Counted from the first letter of the stretch, positions 9,371 through 18,003 are shown. The stretch is 64,000 bases of DNA from Paenibacillus sp. 1011MAR3C5 (GCF_003591485.1 NZ_QZCF01000002.1:558001-622000), one strand, 5' to 3'. The notes: generated by a model not told the origin, from the letters alone. Numbers and translations are program-made.

Positions 9371-10414
9371 TTATTGCTTTGCGGCATAAAGAATGGAAAT
9401 CTGGTCATCGAGCTGCTCTGTCACAACCGAGTAGCTTCGCTGTTCCAGCCAATGAACAAGCTGGGGCAGCATGGACGGCACCAATCCCGCTAGTCGAATG
9501 GCATCCTTGTCCTTACCATGGGACTTCTGGCATGATGAGATTCGTTCGCTCTTCGGTCCATGCTTCATCAAGCCGGTAATGACCATTCTTCCTCCTGGCT
9601 TTAAAGTACGGTCCATCTCGCCTAATGCAAGCAGCTGTCCAGATGCAACCAGATGTTGCAAGGCGAAGCTGCAAGTGACAAAGTCGAAGGTTTGCGTGAG
9701 AGGCAGCGACAACAGGTTGCCTTGCCTCACGTCCACAAGAGGCAGCCGTTCTCTCAGCAAGCTTAACATTTCACCGGATTGCTCGACGGCCGTGATAATC
9801 GCGCCAGCCGCGCAGAGCAGCGATGTCAGATTGCCGCTGCCGGCCCCCGTTTCCAGACCGGATTCTTGCGGTGCCGGATCGATCCATTCCAGCGTCCTCC
9901 GAATAGCCTGATCATACTGCTGCGGCTGAATGATCCCGGAGAGCGCGATGAGAGGCGCCTCGTAGCCATATTGCCGGGCGAGCCCGTCATAGTTCCATTC
10001 ATCACTCCAAGTCGTACGCAGCATGCGATTGTGGCGAATGCGATCTGCCGCTCGTTCGGCATCCTCCAGCACCGGCAAGCCTTCACGCTGCCAGCCAGTA
10101 ATCGTCTCGTCGAATGCCCGCAGCGCATCCAGTGCGGCGGTCAGCTCTTCGTGAAGCTGAGCCCTGGCTTGATCCACCTTCCGAATCAGGCGATCCGGCT
10201 CAGCGATAAGCGGGATGGCCTCGGCAATCTGAGCTACGGACATGCCCAGCTCGCGCAAGGAAATAATCCATCGCAGCCGAGTAAGATCATCCTCCGAATA
10301 GCTACGGTAGCCGTTTTCATACGTTTTGCGGGGCGTGACAAGCCCCTTTTCCTCATAAAATCGAAGCGTTCTTGGCGTAACGCCAACAATTCGCGCTGCT
10401 TCATGAACCATCAT
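9371..10414 (-). CDS. MerR-type regulator fused to a class I methyltransferase domain
   Basis: 347-aa two-domain protein. Residues 1-70 are a MerR winged helix (VTPRTLRFYEEKGLVTP, then a YRSYSEDDL wing), followed by a helical dimerisation stretch to about 115. From about residue 165 to the end is a SAM-dependent methyltransferase fold with motif I LETGAGSGNL and a downstream CSFALQHL motif of the UbiE/Methyltransf_11 type. The C terminus thus replaces the usual effector domain. It could act as a self-controlled small-molecule methyltransferase, or use the fold only to sense a ligand. GGAGGA lies 10 bases before the first of two ATGs. The promoter has the long spacer typical of MerR control. 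No partner gene is in the same operon. Confidence 0.8.
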   Translation of the reverse strand: MMVHEAARIVGVTPRTLRFYEEKGLVTPRKTYENGYRSYSEDDLTRLRWIISLRELGMSVAQIAEAIPLIAEPDRLIRKVDQARAQLHEELTAALDALRAFDETITGWQREGLPVLEDAERAADRIRHNRMLRTTWSDEWNYDGLARQYGYEAPLIALSGIIQPQQYDQAIRRTLEWIDPAPQESGLETGAGSGNLTSLLCAAGAIITAVEQSGEMLSLLRERLPLVDVRQGNLLSLPLTQTFDFVTCSFALQHLVASGQLLALGEMDRTLKPGGRMVITGLMKHGPKSERISSCQKSHGKDKDAIRLAGLVPSMLPQLVHWLEQRSYSVVTEQLDDQISILYAAKQ

Positions 10415-10456
10415 AGCCGAACGTTCCTCCTATATCCGAACCGTACCTATCTACTT

Positions 10457-10487
10457 ATTATGAAGGTTGACGTAACGTTAAAGTCAA
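10457..10487 (-). promoter_or_regulatory. MerR-type promoter and operator of the fusion regulator
   Basis: On the minus strand, TTGACT (10487-10482) and CATAAT (10462-10457) are 19 bp apart, the over-long spacing typical of MerR-activated promoters. A near-perfect dyad of 21 bp (10467-10487; arms begin TTGAC and end GTCAA around a TAACGTTA core) covers the -35 and the spacer. It fits autoregulation by the adjacent regulator. Confidence 0.65.
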
Positions 10488-10511
10488 GCGTTATTCCATT
10501 GTCGAGGGCAG

Positions 10512-10554
10512 CAAAAAAGCCGCATGCAGGATCATACAACTCTGCAGGCAGCTT
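10512..10554 (-). terminator. Terminator of the pro-mtn operon
   Basis: On the minus strand the 13-base arms AAGCTGCCTGCAG and CTGCATGCGGCTT pair with one mismatch and one G-T pair, followed by TTTTTTG. It lies just after mtnB. Confidence 0.8.
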
Positions 10555-10579
10555 ATCTTTGAATTCCTATGTTATTCGG

Positions 10580-11230
10580 CTATCCGCCGCGCTTCAGCAG
10601 CTCCAGGCGATAGACATATTCGAAGATGAATTCGAATGCTTCCAGATGGCGCTTCGCCTCGAAGGCATTTGCTCCCCATGCATAGATCCCATGCTTGCGA
10701 AGCAGGATGCCTGGAATTTCGCGATCGATTCGCTCTGTAATCTCCGGAACGATCGATGGGATATGGGCGAAGTTCGAGACGATCGGAATATCGATATGCT
10801 TTTCTTCTTCCCATAGGTTAAATCCTTTGATCAGCTCGACGCCATCCACCGGCACGGATTTCCGGTCCCAGAAATATTCGGAGATCACGTTATTGAACAC
10901 GGAGTGGGTATGGAAAATGGCGCCAGCGCCTGTCAATCGATAGATTTCGCAATGAATAAGCGTTTCAGCCGAAGGCTTCAGTGATGTTGTTTCGCAAGCT
11001 TTGCCATTCTGGTCGACGAAGAGATAATCCTCCGGCGTATGAACCGTCTTGTCCTTGCCGCTTGCCGTGATGGCGAATTGGAATTGCTCTGGCGAATAAT
11101 CGCCTACACGGACAGACAGATTGCCGCTTGTGCCAGGAAACCAGCCTCTGGACGCGAACAGGTCCTTCACCTCGCGCAGCTCGCCAAGAGCGCGCTGCTT
11201 GTCCTCCGTACGGATGTGATCAAAACTCAT
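10580..11230 (-). CDS. mtnB: Methylthioribulose-1-phosphate dehydratase
   Basis: 216-aa class II aldolase-fold enzyme that dehydrates methylthioribulose-1-phosphate to diketomethylthiopentyl-1-phosphate in methionine salvage. It shows the family zinc motif HTHSVFNN, the start GWFPGTSGNLSVR, and a third zinc His in LLRKHGIYAWG. Its ATG overlaps the mtnX stop (ATGA), with AAAGGAAG inside mtnX as the ribosome site. It is the last gene of the unit, before a terminator. Neighbours mtnW and mtnX act on the next two intermediates, which makes the assignment firm. No mtnD follows, unlike Bacillus. Confidence 0.93.
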   Translation of the reverse strand: MSFDHIRTEDKQRALGELREVKDLFASRGWFPGTSGNLSVRVGDYSPEQFQFAITASGKDKTVHTPEDYLFVDQNGKACETTSLKPSAETLIHCEIYRLTGAGAIFHTHSVFNNVISEYFWDRKSVPVDGVELIKGFNLWEEEKHIDIPIVSNFAHIPSIVPEITERIDREIPGILLRKHGIYAWGANAFEAKRHLEAFEFIFEYVYRLELLKRGG

Positions 11231-11910
11231 AATGATGACTTCCTTTCTTCGTTCATGGCAGCGATGATGTCATGAAAGGTATCGAATTCGGTATGTGCCA
11301 ATCCGAGCTCCTTGCACTTTGTCGTCAGATGGGAGCGGGAGTATACGGTGTCCGCCAGCTTGGCTCCCTCGAAGTCGGTTACGCTGTCCCCGATAATAAT
11401 CCGTTCATATTCGTCGGCCGGAAACTGGCGCATAATCGTTGTTTTGCACATGCCGCATTCGTTGGTGCAATGCCCGTCGCAGGGATGCGGCCACAGAATC
11501 TCGATTCGCTCGTCCGAGAAGTCACTTCCGTTGCAATAGATATGATCCTGCGGAATATCGAATTGCGACAGTACAGGATATACGAAAAAGTCAATCCCGC
11601 CGCTCGTCACATAAAAATCAATGTTCTGCTCCTTGCAATAGGCGATGAATTCGGCAAAGCCATCCCGAATGCGCACATTGTTAATGCCGAAGGAGACGAC
11701 TTCTTCCTTCATGGAAGCAGGCAGGAGGCGGAAGAGGGCGCCTACGCCCTCCTTGATCGACAGCTCTGTCGAGATGGTGCGCTCGGCAAGGCTTTCCCAG
11801 CCATCCGGGTTGAAATGCTTAATAATCGCAATGATGTTGTCGTTTATCGTGATCGTGCCGTCGAAATCGCAAAATACGATGCGTTTCTTGGATGTCTCTG
11901 ATTTCGTCAT
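11227..11910 (-). CDS. mtnX: 2-hydroxy-3-keto-5-methylthiopentenyl-1-phosphate phosphatase
   Basis: 227-aa HAD-superfamily phosphatase of the methionine salvage pathway, removing phosphate after the MtnW enolase step. The HAD motifs are visible: VFCDFDGTITINDN (motif I), VTSGGID (motif II) and IIGDSVTDFEGAK (motif III/IV). The cap region has several cysteines (DGHCTNECGMCKT). It overlaps mtnW by 4 bases upstream and mtnB by 4 bases downstream, so the three are translationally coupled. The two-protein MtnW/MtnX route is the Bacillus type, as opposed to the fused MtnC enzyme. Confidence 0.93.
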   Translation of the reverse strand: MTKSETSKKRIVFCDFDGTITINDNIIAIIKHFNPDGWESLAERTISTELSIKEGVGALFRLLPASMKEEVVSFGINNVRIRDGFAEFIAYCKEQNIDFYVTSGGIDFFVYPVLSQFDIPQDHIYCNGSDFSDERIEILWPHPCDGHCTNECGMCKTTIMRQFPADEYERIIIGDSVTDFEGAKLADTVYSRSHLTTKCKELGLAHTEFDTFHDIIAAMNEERKSSL

Positions 11911-13139
11911 GCTTCTTTAATCCCCCATGCTTGTATGGCTGCTTTCAATGCATCGTTGCCGCTCGCCTCAGCGGCTTCGCGCAACGGAGTTCCGCTGGTT
12001 GCGGCTTCTATTGCCTGGCGGAACGCTTGACCGCCTGCGGCTGTGCCCATCGGATGTCCGTGGATGCCTCCACCGGCATTCACGACAACTTCGTTGCCGA
12101 AGTCCTTCAGGATGAGCGGCACTAGTCCCGGATGAATGCCCGCGGAAGGGACTGGGAAGCTGGTCTTAAGCCCGTGGAGAGGGCTAAGCAGGGCGTCCTT
12201 GACGGCCAGATTCTCTTCCTTCGGCATCACTACGGAGCCGTAAGGAGACGGGAAGAGCACAAGATCCGCTCCAGCGAGCCGCATCAGCTTGCCCAGCAGC
12301 AGGGAAGCTCCAATGCCGTAATGCGGCGAAGGATAGAACGCTCCAGCGAGAGCGGGATGCGCCGCAATCGGCACATTAATTTCGGGATCTTTGCTAAGCT
12401 CATGCAAGACGTCGTAGCCGTAGGACAAGACGTTGAACAGCAGCGCATTCGCGCCAGCTGCTACAGCCTTACGGGCATTCGCGGCCAACTGGGAAGTAGG
12501 TCCGGTCAGATTGACCGCGTATAGCAGCTTCTGTCCGGTCTCTTCCTGCGCCTTGCGGGCGGCTTCCATACAAGCCTCAACCCGTTTCTCCAGTGGCGTT
12601 AGCGGGTTCTCGAACAGGATTTCATCATCCTTGATCAAATCTACGCCGCCTAGCGCTTGCTTGTAGAACTGCTCCTGAAGATTAGCCAGATCATGTCCGA
12701 CAACGGATTTGAATATGCTCATCAGCAGCGGGCGGTCATGGACGCCGAGCAATTCGCGTACGCCGTTTAGACCGAAGCGCGGGCCAGGGAAGGCCGAAGC
12801 GAAATTTTCGGATACGTCCAGATCAATCAGCTTTATACGTCCGTCCATTGACAGCTTGCCGAATACGGTGACGAGCAGGGCCGGGATATCGCGACTGAAG
12901 TTAATGTCGGGGTATGCAATGCGAATATCCGCGTAGCGCTCGCCGGCGGCTCCGTTCGCAGACTCATGTACCTCAACGGACAGTACCTTGCCCAAATGTT
13001 TTTCCATCTCCGCCTTTTTGGCTTCCGGCAGCTCCGTCCAGCTGCCTACGGTCAATCCTACGGCAATGGATAATGCTTTTTTATCAAAATCGGCTTTATC
13101 GTCATAGGAACGATAAGTGGCAATACATACTTGGCTCAT
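11907..13139 (-). CDS. mtnW: 2,3-diketo-5-methylthiopentyl-1-phosphate enolase (RuBisCO-like protein)
   Basis: 410-aa member of the RuBisCO-like family that enolises the diketo intermediate in methionine salvage. The stretch GGVDLIKDDEILFENP contains the lysine that is carbamylated and the Asp/Glu metal ligands of the RuBisCO fold. GGIHGHPMGTAAGG is the phosphate-binding region. Length is right for the MtnW group. Its ATG overlaps the proC stop (ATGA), so translation passes directly from a proline gene into a methionine salvage gene, which is unexpected; the usual Bacillus mtnWXBD operon has its own SAM riboswitch. Confidence 0.93.
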   Translation of the reverse strand: MSQVCIATYRSYDDKADFDKKALSIAVGLTVGSWTELPEAKKAEMEKHLGKVLSVEVHESANGAAGERYADIRIAYPDINFSRDIPALLVTVFGKLSMDGRIKLIDLDVSENFASAFPGPRFGLNGVRELLGVHDRPLLMSIFKSVVGHDLANLQEQFYKQALGGVDLIKDDEILFENPLTPLEKRVEACMEAARKAQEETGQKLLYAVNLTGPTSQLAANARKAVAAGANALLFNVLSYGYDVLHELSKDPEINVPIAAHPALAGAFYPSPHYGIGASLLLGKLMRLAGADLVLFPSPYGSVVMPKEENLAVKDALLSPLHGLKTSFPVPSAGIHPGLVPLILKDFGNEVVVNAGGGIHGHPMGTAAGGQAFRQAIEAATSGTPLREAAEASGNDALKAAIQAWGIKEA

Positions 13140-14005
13140 TCCGCAATGCTCCTTTCAATGACAGCCCCAATCTCGGCAGCGCGCTCGGAGGAGCGCTTCA
13201 TGCCTCTCACAATCGCTTCCGGCAGTCCGGCTTCCGTCATCGTCTCGATTGCGGCTTGCGTTGTGCCGTTCGGGGATGTGACTTTGCGCCGCAGCTCCTC
13301 CGGGCGTTCTCCGGTCTGCTTCACCATCTGTGCCGCGCCCAGCACGGTCTGAACGACCAGCTCCTTCGCCATATCAGGCTCCAGACCAAGCTCTTCAGCC
13401 GCTTTCATCATGGCTTCCATGACATAGTAGACATAAGCGGGACCGCTGCCGGATACGCCGGTCACAGAGTCCTGCAGCGACTCTTCGACGACTGCGTTAA
13501 TGCCGATCGACTGGAACATCGCTTCGCTGATCAGACGCTGCTGAGGCGTAACCTTCGACGAATAGCTGATGCCGGTTGCGCCAAGGCCAATCGTGCTCGA
13601 CGTATTAGGCATTGTCCGTACGATTGACTGATCCGCTCCAAGCAGCTTTTCCATCGAAGCGATGGAAAGGCCAGCAATCACAGACACAATCAATGGCTTG
13701 GAATGGAGCAGGGGAGCGATAGCCGAGATCGCTTCAGCAGCATCCTTCGGCTTCATCGCTAAAAAAATAATATCCGCTTCCTGCAAATACGTATCATTGG
13801 ATGAGCCTTGCAGGACGGTTTGAACGCCGTAGCGCTCATGAAGCTCCGCAAGCCGTTTTTCGTTGCTGCGGTTCAACATCGAGATTTTGGATGGCTCGAC
13901 AAGCTTCTCGTGAATCAAGCCGCGTGCAATCGCTTCTGCCATGGAACCTGCGCCGTAGAAGCAGATCCGCATAGCTGCGATACCGGTCTCCGTAAGTATA
14001 GTCAT
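13136..14005 (-). CDS. proC: Pyrroline-5-carboxylate reductase
   Basis: 289-aa NAD(P)H-dependent enzyme for the last step of proline synthesis. The N-terminal Rossmann motif is FYGAGSMAEAIARG, and the C-terminal signature region contains VTGVSGSGPAYVYYVMEAM, with VTSPNGTTQAAIETM near the end. ATG 14005 has AGGAGG 8-10 bases upstream; this start gives about 11 residues before the Rossmann strand. It follows proA closely (57-base gap) and overlaps mtnW by 4 bases. Confidence 0.93.
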   Translation of the reverse strand: MTILTETGIAAMRICFYGAGSMAEAIARGLIHEKLVEPSKISMLNRSNEKRLAELHERYGVQTVLQGSSNDTYLQEADIIFLAMKPKDAAEAISAIAPLLHSKPLIVSVIAGLSIASMEKLLGADQSIVRTMPNTSSTIGLGATGISYSSKVTPQQRLISEAMFQSIGINAVVEESLQDSVTGVSGSGPAYVYYVMEAMMKAAEELGLEPDMAKELVVQTVLGAAQMVKQTGERPEELRRKVTSPNGTTQAAIETMTEAGLPEAIVRGMKRSSERAAEIGAVIERSIAE

Positions 14006-14062
14006 GGTTGGTCTCCTCCTGAAAAAGGTTTTCCGTAAAAAATCTAGCTTCGAAGCATCAGG

Positions 14063-15313
14063 CTAGCCTCTAATTTGGCCATTGCCTGTAATGCGATATT
14101 TTGTAGAGGTCAATGCAGGCAAGCCCATTGGACCGCGTGCATGAAGCTTTTGCGTGCTAATCCCGATTTCCGCGCCAAATCCAAACTCAAATCCGTCGGT
14201 AAAACGAGTAGACACATTATGGTAGACAGCTGCCGCATCCACTTCCTGCAGGAAGCGATCGGCATGCTCGCCCGTCTCAGTCACGATACATTCGGAATGC
14301 TTCGTTCCGTGGCGGCGGATATGACTCAGTGCCTCGTCAAGCCCGTCTACTACTTTAACATTTATAATATAATCGTTGTACTCTGTGCTGAAATCCTCAT
14401 CGGTTGCAGTCCGTATATCGCCCAATAGTGCCTTGGAGCGTTCACAGCCTCTCAGCTCTACATTGGCCTTGAGCATCGGTTCGACCAGCGCCGCCAATTG
14501 TGCCTCTGCGATGCTCTGGTGAACAAGCAGCGTTTCGATGGAGTTGCAGACAGAAGGACGCTGTACTTTCGCATTAAAGGCAATATCGGAAGCTATAGCG
14601 ATGTTCGCCGTATCATCTACAAATACATGGCAGATGCCTGCGCCGGTTTCGATGACAGGTACCGTTGCGTTCTCTACTACATTTCGGATGAGGGCAGCGC
14701 CGCCGCGCGGAATAACGACGTCGAGCAGGCCGTTCAGCTTCAGCATCTCGTTGACGGATGCGCGGTCGCTGTCTTCGATTAATTGGATCGCATCAACCGG
14801 CAGGGCGGTCGATCTCATGGCATCCTTCAAAATTTCTATAATTTTGCGGTTGGAGGACAGGGCAGCGGAGCCTCCGCGCAATACGACGCAGTTGCCGGTT
14901 TTGAGGCATAGGCCTGCGGCGTCAACAGTAACATTCGGACGCGCTTCGTAGATCATGCCAATCACGCCAAGCGGAACGCGGCGCTTCTCTACCTTCATGC
15001 CGTTCGGGCGCTGGAACGATTCCAGCAGCTCGCCAACTGGATCCGGAAGCTCCACGATCTGCTGCAGCCCTTCCGCGATACCCGCAATGCGCTCGCTGTT
15101 CAAGGCAAGACGGTCGAGCAGGGAGGTGCCGGTGCCATTATCCCGGCCGCGCTGCAAGTCTTCGGCATTCGCCGCAATAATCTCTTCTTCTCTTGCAATT
15201 AAGGCATCCGCCATCGCCGACAATGCGGCATTTTTCTGCTCGGTCGTCAGCTTGTTCATTGCTGCTGCGGCCTCTTGCGCCAGTGTTGCTTTTGCTCTCA
15301 CTTCACTTATCAT
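14063..15313 (-). CDS. proA: Glutamate-5-semialdehyde dehydrogenase (gamma-glutamyl phosphate reductase)
   Basis: 416-aa NADPH-dependent reductase converting gamma-glutamyl phosphate to glutamate semialdehyde, the second step of proline synthesis. ALDH-fold motifs include VNEMLKLNGLLDVVIPRGG and the catalytic Cys in RPSVCNSIETLLVH. The ProA C-terminal signature AAVYHNVSTRFTDGFEFG is present. Length matches the family. GGAGGGGAA precedes the ATG. It lies 35 bases after proB and 57 bases before proC in the same unit. Confidence 0.95.
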   Translation of the reverse strand: MISEVRAKATLAQEAAAAMNKLTTEQKNAALSAMADALIAREEEIIAANAEDLQRGRDNGTGTSLLDRLALNSERIAGIAEGLQQIVELPDPVGELLESFQRPNGMKVEKRRVPLGVIGMIYEARPNVTVDAAGLCLKTGNCVVLRGGSAALSSNRKIIEILKDAMRSTALPVDAIQLIEDSDRASVNEMLKLNGLLDVVIPRGGAALIRNVVENATVPVIETGAGICHVFVDDTANIAIASDIAFNAKVQRPSVCNSIETLLVHQSIAEAQLAALVEPMLKANVELRGCERSKALLGDIRTATDEDFSTEYNDYIINVKVVDGLDEALSHIRRHGTKHSECIVTETGEHADRFLQEVDAAAVYHNVSTRFTDGFEFGFGAEIGISTQKLHARGPMGLPALTSTKYRITGNGQIRG

Positions 15314-15348
15314 TCCAGTTCCCCTCCTGGTTCATTTATCATACGGTA

Positions 15349-16461
15349 CTATTTGAGCGTAATCCATTCATCCCGGTGTATGACTTCGATCCGGGTAACG
15401 TCGACTCTGCGGGCAACCTCCTCCGAGCCAAGGCCGGCAGCAGCCTGCAGCTGCCATGCGGCATAATTGACCACGCCTCGGCCCAGCACTTCATTCTGGC
15501 GATTCACGACCTCCACCACATCTCCCGGATGAAAGTCCCCGTCGCTTGCCGTTACTCCGGCGGGGAGGAGGCTCTTGCCGCCAATCAGCAGGGCGGTCAC
15601 CGCGCCATCATCAACCGTAATTCGTCCCTGCGGCATGGAGTGGAATCCGAGCCATTGCTTTTTCATCGGCAGGCTGTGCAGCTTCGTATCGAAATAGGTG
15701 CCTCGTCCGATGCCTTCAACGGCACGAGTCAGATCTCCCTCCAGCTGAACCTTGCCGATAAAGGCGCCTACACCGCCGCGCATGGCAACCCTGGCCGCTT
15801 CAATCTTGGAACGCATGCCGCCCGTTCCGACGGAAGAGCCGGCACCGCCTGCGAGCTTCAATATTTCTTCCGATATTTGCTCCACGCGCTCAATTTTGGT
15901 TGCTTGCGGGTTTTTGCGCGGGTCCTCCGTGTAGAGGCCGTCCATATCGGTAATGATGACAAGCTTGGCAGCTTTGGTCATTGCCGCAACAAGCGCGGAC
16001 AGATTATCGTTATCTCCGAACTTGAGCACCAGCTCGTCGGTCGCAACGGTGTCATTTTCATTAATAATAGGAATAATGCCTTGCTTCAGCAATTCCTCGA
16101 TCGTCATAAGCGCGTTCTGAATGCGGCGGCGATTGGAGAAATCCGCTCTCGTAAGCAAGATTTGCGCTGCAATAATACCGTAACGGGAGAGGGCCTCCTG
16201 ATAGGCTTGCATCAGCAATGCCTGCCCGACTGCCGCAGCCGCTTGCTTTTCATGTACAATCTTCGGTCTGGACGCGTATCCAATCTGGCGGAAGCCTGCA
16301 GCAACCGCACCCGAGGTCACCAGCATGACTGCATCTCCCTGACGATGGCGCGAGGCGAGCTCTGACGCGAAGAAGGAAATGCTTTCCCGATTCAATCCGC
16401 CTTCTTCTGAGGTTAGCGAGCTGCTGCCGATCTTCACCACGATTCTCTCCGACATATTCAT
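15349..16461 (-). CDS. proB: Glutamate 5-kinase
   Basis: 370-aa kinase phosphorylating glutamate, the committed and normally proline-inhibited step of proline synthesis. The amino acid kinase domain (about 1-260) starts IVVKIGSSSLT and contains the GGMRSKIEAARVA motif. A PUA domain occupies about 280-360 (GRITVDDGAVTALLIGGKSL). Start choice is slightly open: ATGs at 16461 and 16455 both follow AGGATGGG; the first is kept. The long leader upstream is a T-box, so expression should respond to uncharged tRNA-Pro. Confidence 0.95.
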   Translation of the reverse strand: MNMSERIVVKIGSSSLTSEEGGLNRESISFFASELASRHRQGDAVMLVTSGAVAAGFRQIGYASRPKIVHEKQAAAAVGQALLMQAYQEALSRYGIIAAQILLTRADFSNRRRIQNALMTIEELLKQGIIPIINENDTVATDELVLKFGDNDNLSALVAAMTKAAKLVIITDMDGLYTEDPRKNPQATKIERVEQISEEILKLAGGAGSSVGTGGMRSKIEAARVAMRGGVGAFIGKVQLEGDLTRAVEGIGRGTYFDTKLHSLPMKKQWLGFHSMPQGRITVDDGAVTALLIGGKSLLPAGVTASDGDFHPGDVVEVVNRQNEVLGRGVVNYAAWQLQAAAGLGSEEVARRVDVTRIEVIHRDEWITLK

Positions 16462-16487
16462 CCCATCCTATACTGGTTTTCTGACAG

Positions 16488-16745
16488 CAAAAAAGACTTC
16501 CATCCTCTAAAGGACGAAAGTCTTTGCTTCCGCGGTACCACCTTCGTTGACGATGTGCCGCAAGGCATAAGCATCGTCCATCTTGAAGCCTCGTAACAGG
16601 AGGCGCTGTCCGGCTTGTCGCCGGCCGTTCGGAGGTAGGTTTCGGCAGAGGGCCTAAGGTAAATTCTTGCAGCCGGTGGAATTTACTCTCTGGGCAAGGC
16701 CAAATCTGCTTACTGGTCCCGTCATCACGTTTCTGGTTTCAACTA
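16488..16745 (-). ncRNA. T-box leader RNA, proline specifier (CCU)
   Basis: The minus strand carries the T-box sequence GGTGGTACCGCGG (16542-16530) followed by an intrinsic terminator (arms 16491-16507 and 16513-16525 with a T run). In Stem I, GCAGA pairs with TCTGC, with AGTA on the 5' side and GAAACCTACC on the 3' side. This places CCT followed by A at 16639-16637 as the specifier codon, reading proline. Uncharged tRNA-Pro should bind and favour the antiterminator, turning on proBAC and the genes behind it. The boundaries are approximate. Confidence 0.9.
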
Positions 16746-16750
16746 AATTA

Positions 16751-16779
16751 AGGATATCATGATCTCATGCCTCTGTAAA
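16751..16779 (-). promoter_or_regulatory. Predicted sigma-A promoter of the T-box/proBAC-mtnWXB operon
   Basis: Minus strand TTTACA (16779-16774), 17-bp spacer, TATCCT (16756-16751). Transcription would begin about 16744, just ahead of Stem I. It lies within the 3' flank of mtnE, so read-through from mtnE is also possible. Confidence 0.5.
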
Positions 16780-16806
16780 GAAAGGCATCCCACCATAATG
16801 GCTTGG

Positions 16807-18003
16807 TTACGGGGTGAAAAGACCAAGTTTTCCGATCCGTTCGACCGCTTCGACCAGGCGCTCTTCACTGGACAATAAACCAAGGCGCACATAACCTTCG
16901 CCATGCGAGCCGAAACCGACACCCGGAGCGACGACGACATCGGCTTCCAGCAGCAGCTTGTCTGCGAACGTCTCCGATGTGAAGCCTTCCGGAACTGGCA
17001 GCCAGCAGAAGAAGGAACCTCCTGGTTTTGCTGCCTTCCATCCGATCCGGTCAAGCGCCTCGAACAAGGCGTTTCTTCTGCTCTCGTACATGGCCGTCAG
17101 CGCTGTCACGCAGTCCTGAGGACCTGTTAGCGCAAGGGCAGCCGCTTCCTGGATACCTCCGAACAGGCTGCAGTAGTAGTGGTCCTGGATCAAATTGATC
17201 ATGGATACGACATCGGCGTTGCCTAGCGCGAAGCCTACGCGCCAGCCTGCCATGTTGTATGTCTTCGACAGCGTATAGAATTCCACGCCGACTTCCTTGG
17301 CTCCAGGCGTCTGCAGGAAGCTGACCGGCTTGCTGCCGTCGAATCCAATCGCGCCGTAAGCAAAATCGCTGGCGACCACAATATCGTTGGTTTCCGCAAA
17401 CTCCACCACATCAGCGTAAAATTCCGGCGTCGCAACAGCGCCCGTCGGATTGTTGGGATAGTTCATGAACATAAGCCGGGCGCGTTCGGCTTTATCTGGC
17501 GCAATCGCGCTGAGATCAGGCAAGTAGCCGTTCTCCTCAAGCAGAGGCATAAAGGTCATTTCCGCTCCTGCCAGCGCAACGCCCGACCAATAATCGGGGT
17601 AACCGGGATCGGGAACGAGACAGACATCTCCCGGATTGAGCAGGCATTGGCTAATTTCGACAAGCCCTGTTTTGCCGCCGAACAGAATGGCGACTTCCGT
17701 ATCGGGATCAAGCTCTACACCGTAATCCTCCTTGTAGCGTTTCGCAACCGCTTGCTTGAGGAAAGGAAACCCGCTGAACGGCGGGTATTTATGATACAGC
17801 GGATTGGTTGCGGCTTCTTGCAGCTTGGCTACAATATGCGGGGGAGTGGGCTGATCGGGATTGCCTTGCCCCAAATTAATGACATCCTTGCCCTTGGCGA
17901 TCTGCGCATTCGCCTTGCCTACCAGCTTGGCGAAAAATTGCGTCGGCAAACCCTCCATGCGAGCAGCGGGCCGAATCCGCCGTTTTTCTACTCCTGCTTC
18001 CAT
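16807..18003 (-). CDS. mtnE: Aminotransferase of methionine salvage (ketomethylthiobutyrate to methionine)
   Basis: 398-aa class I/II PLP aminotransferase. The PLP lysine is in TLSKTYNMAGWRVGF; NYPNNPTGAVA is the cofactor loop, and the N-terminal segment DVINLGQGNPDQPTP is strikingly like recalled B. subtilis MtnE (MtnV/YkrV). Together with mtnU, mtnW, mtnX and mtnB nearby, this supports the last salvage step, probably with glutamine as amino donor. Automatic annotation might call it LL-diaminopimelate or aspartate aminotransferase, which share the fold. GGAG lies 9 bases before the ATG. The gene runs into the T-box leader with no clear terminator of its own; I saw no SAM riboswitch upstream. 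Confidence 0.82.
   Translation of the reverse strand: MEAGVEKRRIRPAARMEGLPTQFFAKLVGKANAQIAKGKDVINLGQGNPDQPTPPHIVAKLQEAATNPLYHKYPPFSGFPFLKQAVAKRYKEDYGVELDPDTEVAILFGGKTGLVEISQCLLNPGDVCLVPDPGYPDYWSGVALAGAEMTFMPLLEENGYLPDLSAIAPDKAERARLMFMNYPNNPTGAVATPEFYADVVEFAETNDIVVASDFAYGAIGFDGSKPVSFLQTPGAKEVGVEFYTLSKTYNMAGWRVGFALGNADVVSMINLIQDHYYCSLFGGIQEAAALALTGPQDCVTALTAMYESRRNALFEALDRIGWKAAKPGGSFFCWLPVPEGFTSETFADKLLLEADVVVAPGVGFGSHGEGYVRLGLLSSEERLVEAVERIGKLGLFTP

Noticed and set aside
9779..10816. 345-codon plus-strand frame across the MerR gene and mtnB end
   Set aside because: Runs antisense through two real genes, a promoter and a terminator.
16807..18003. LL-diaminopimelate aminotransferase
   Set aside because: The fold is shared, but the N-terminal segment and the mtn neighbours point to MtnE.
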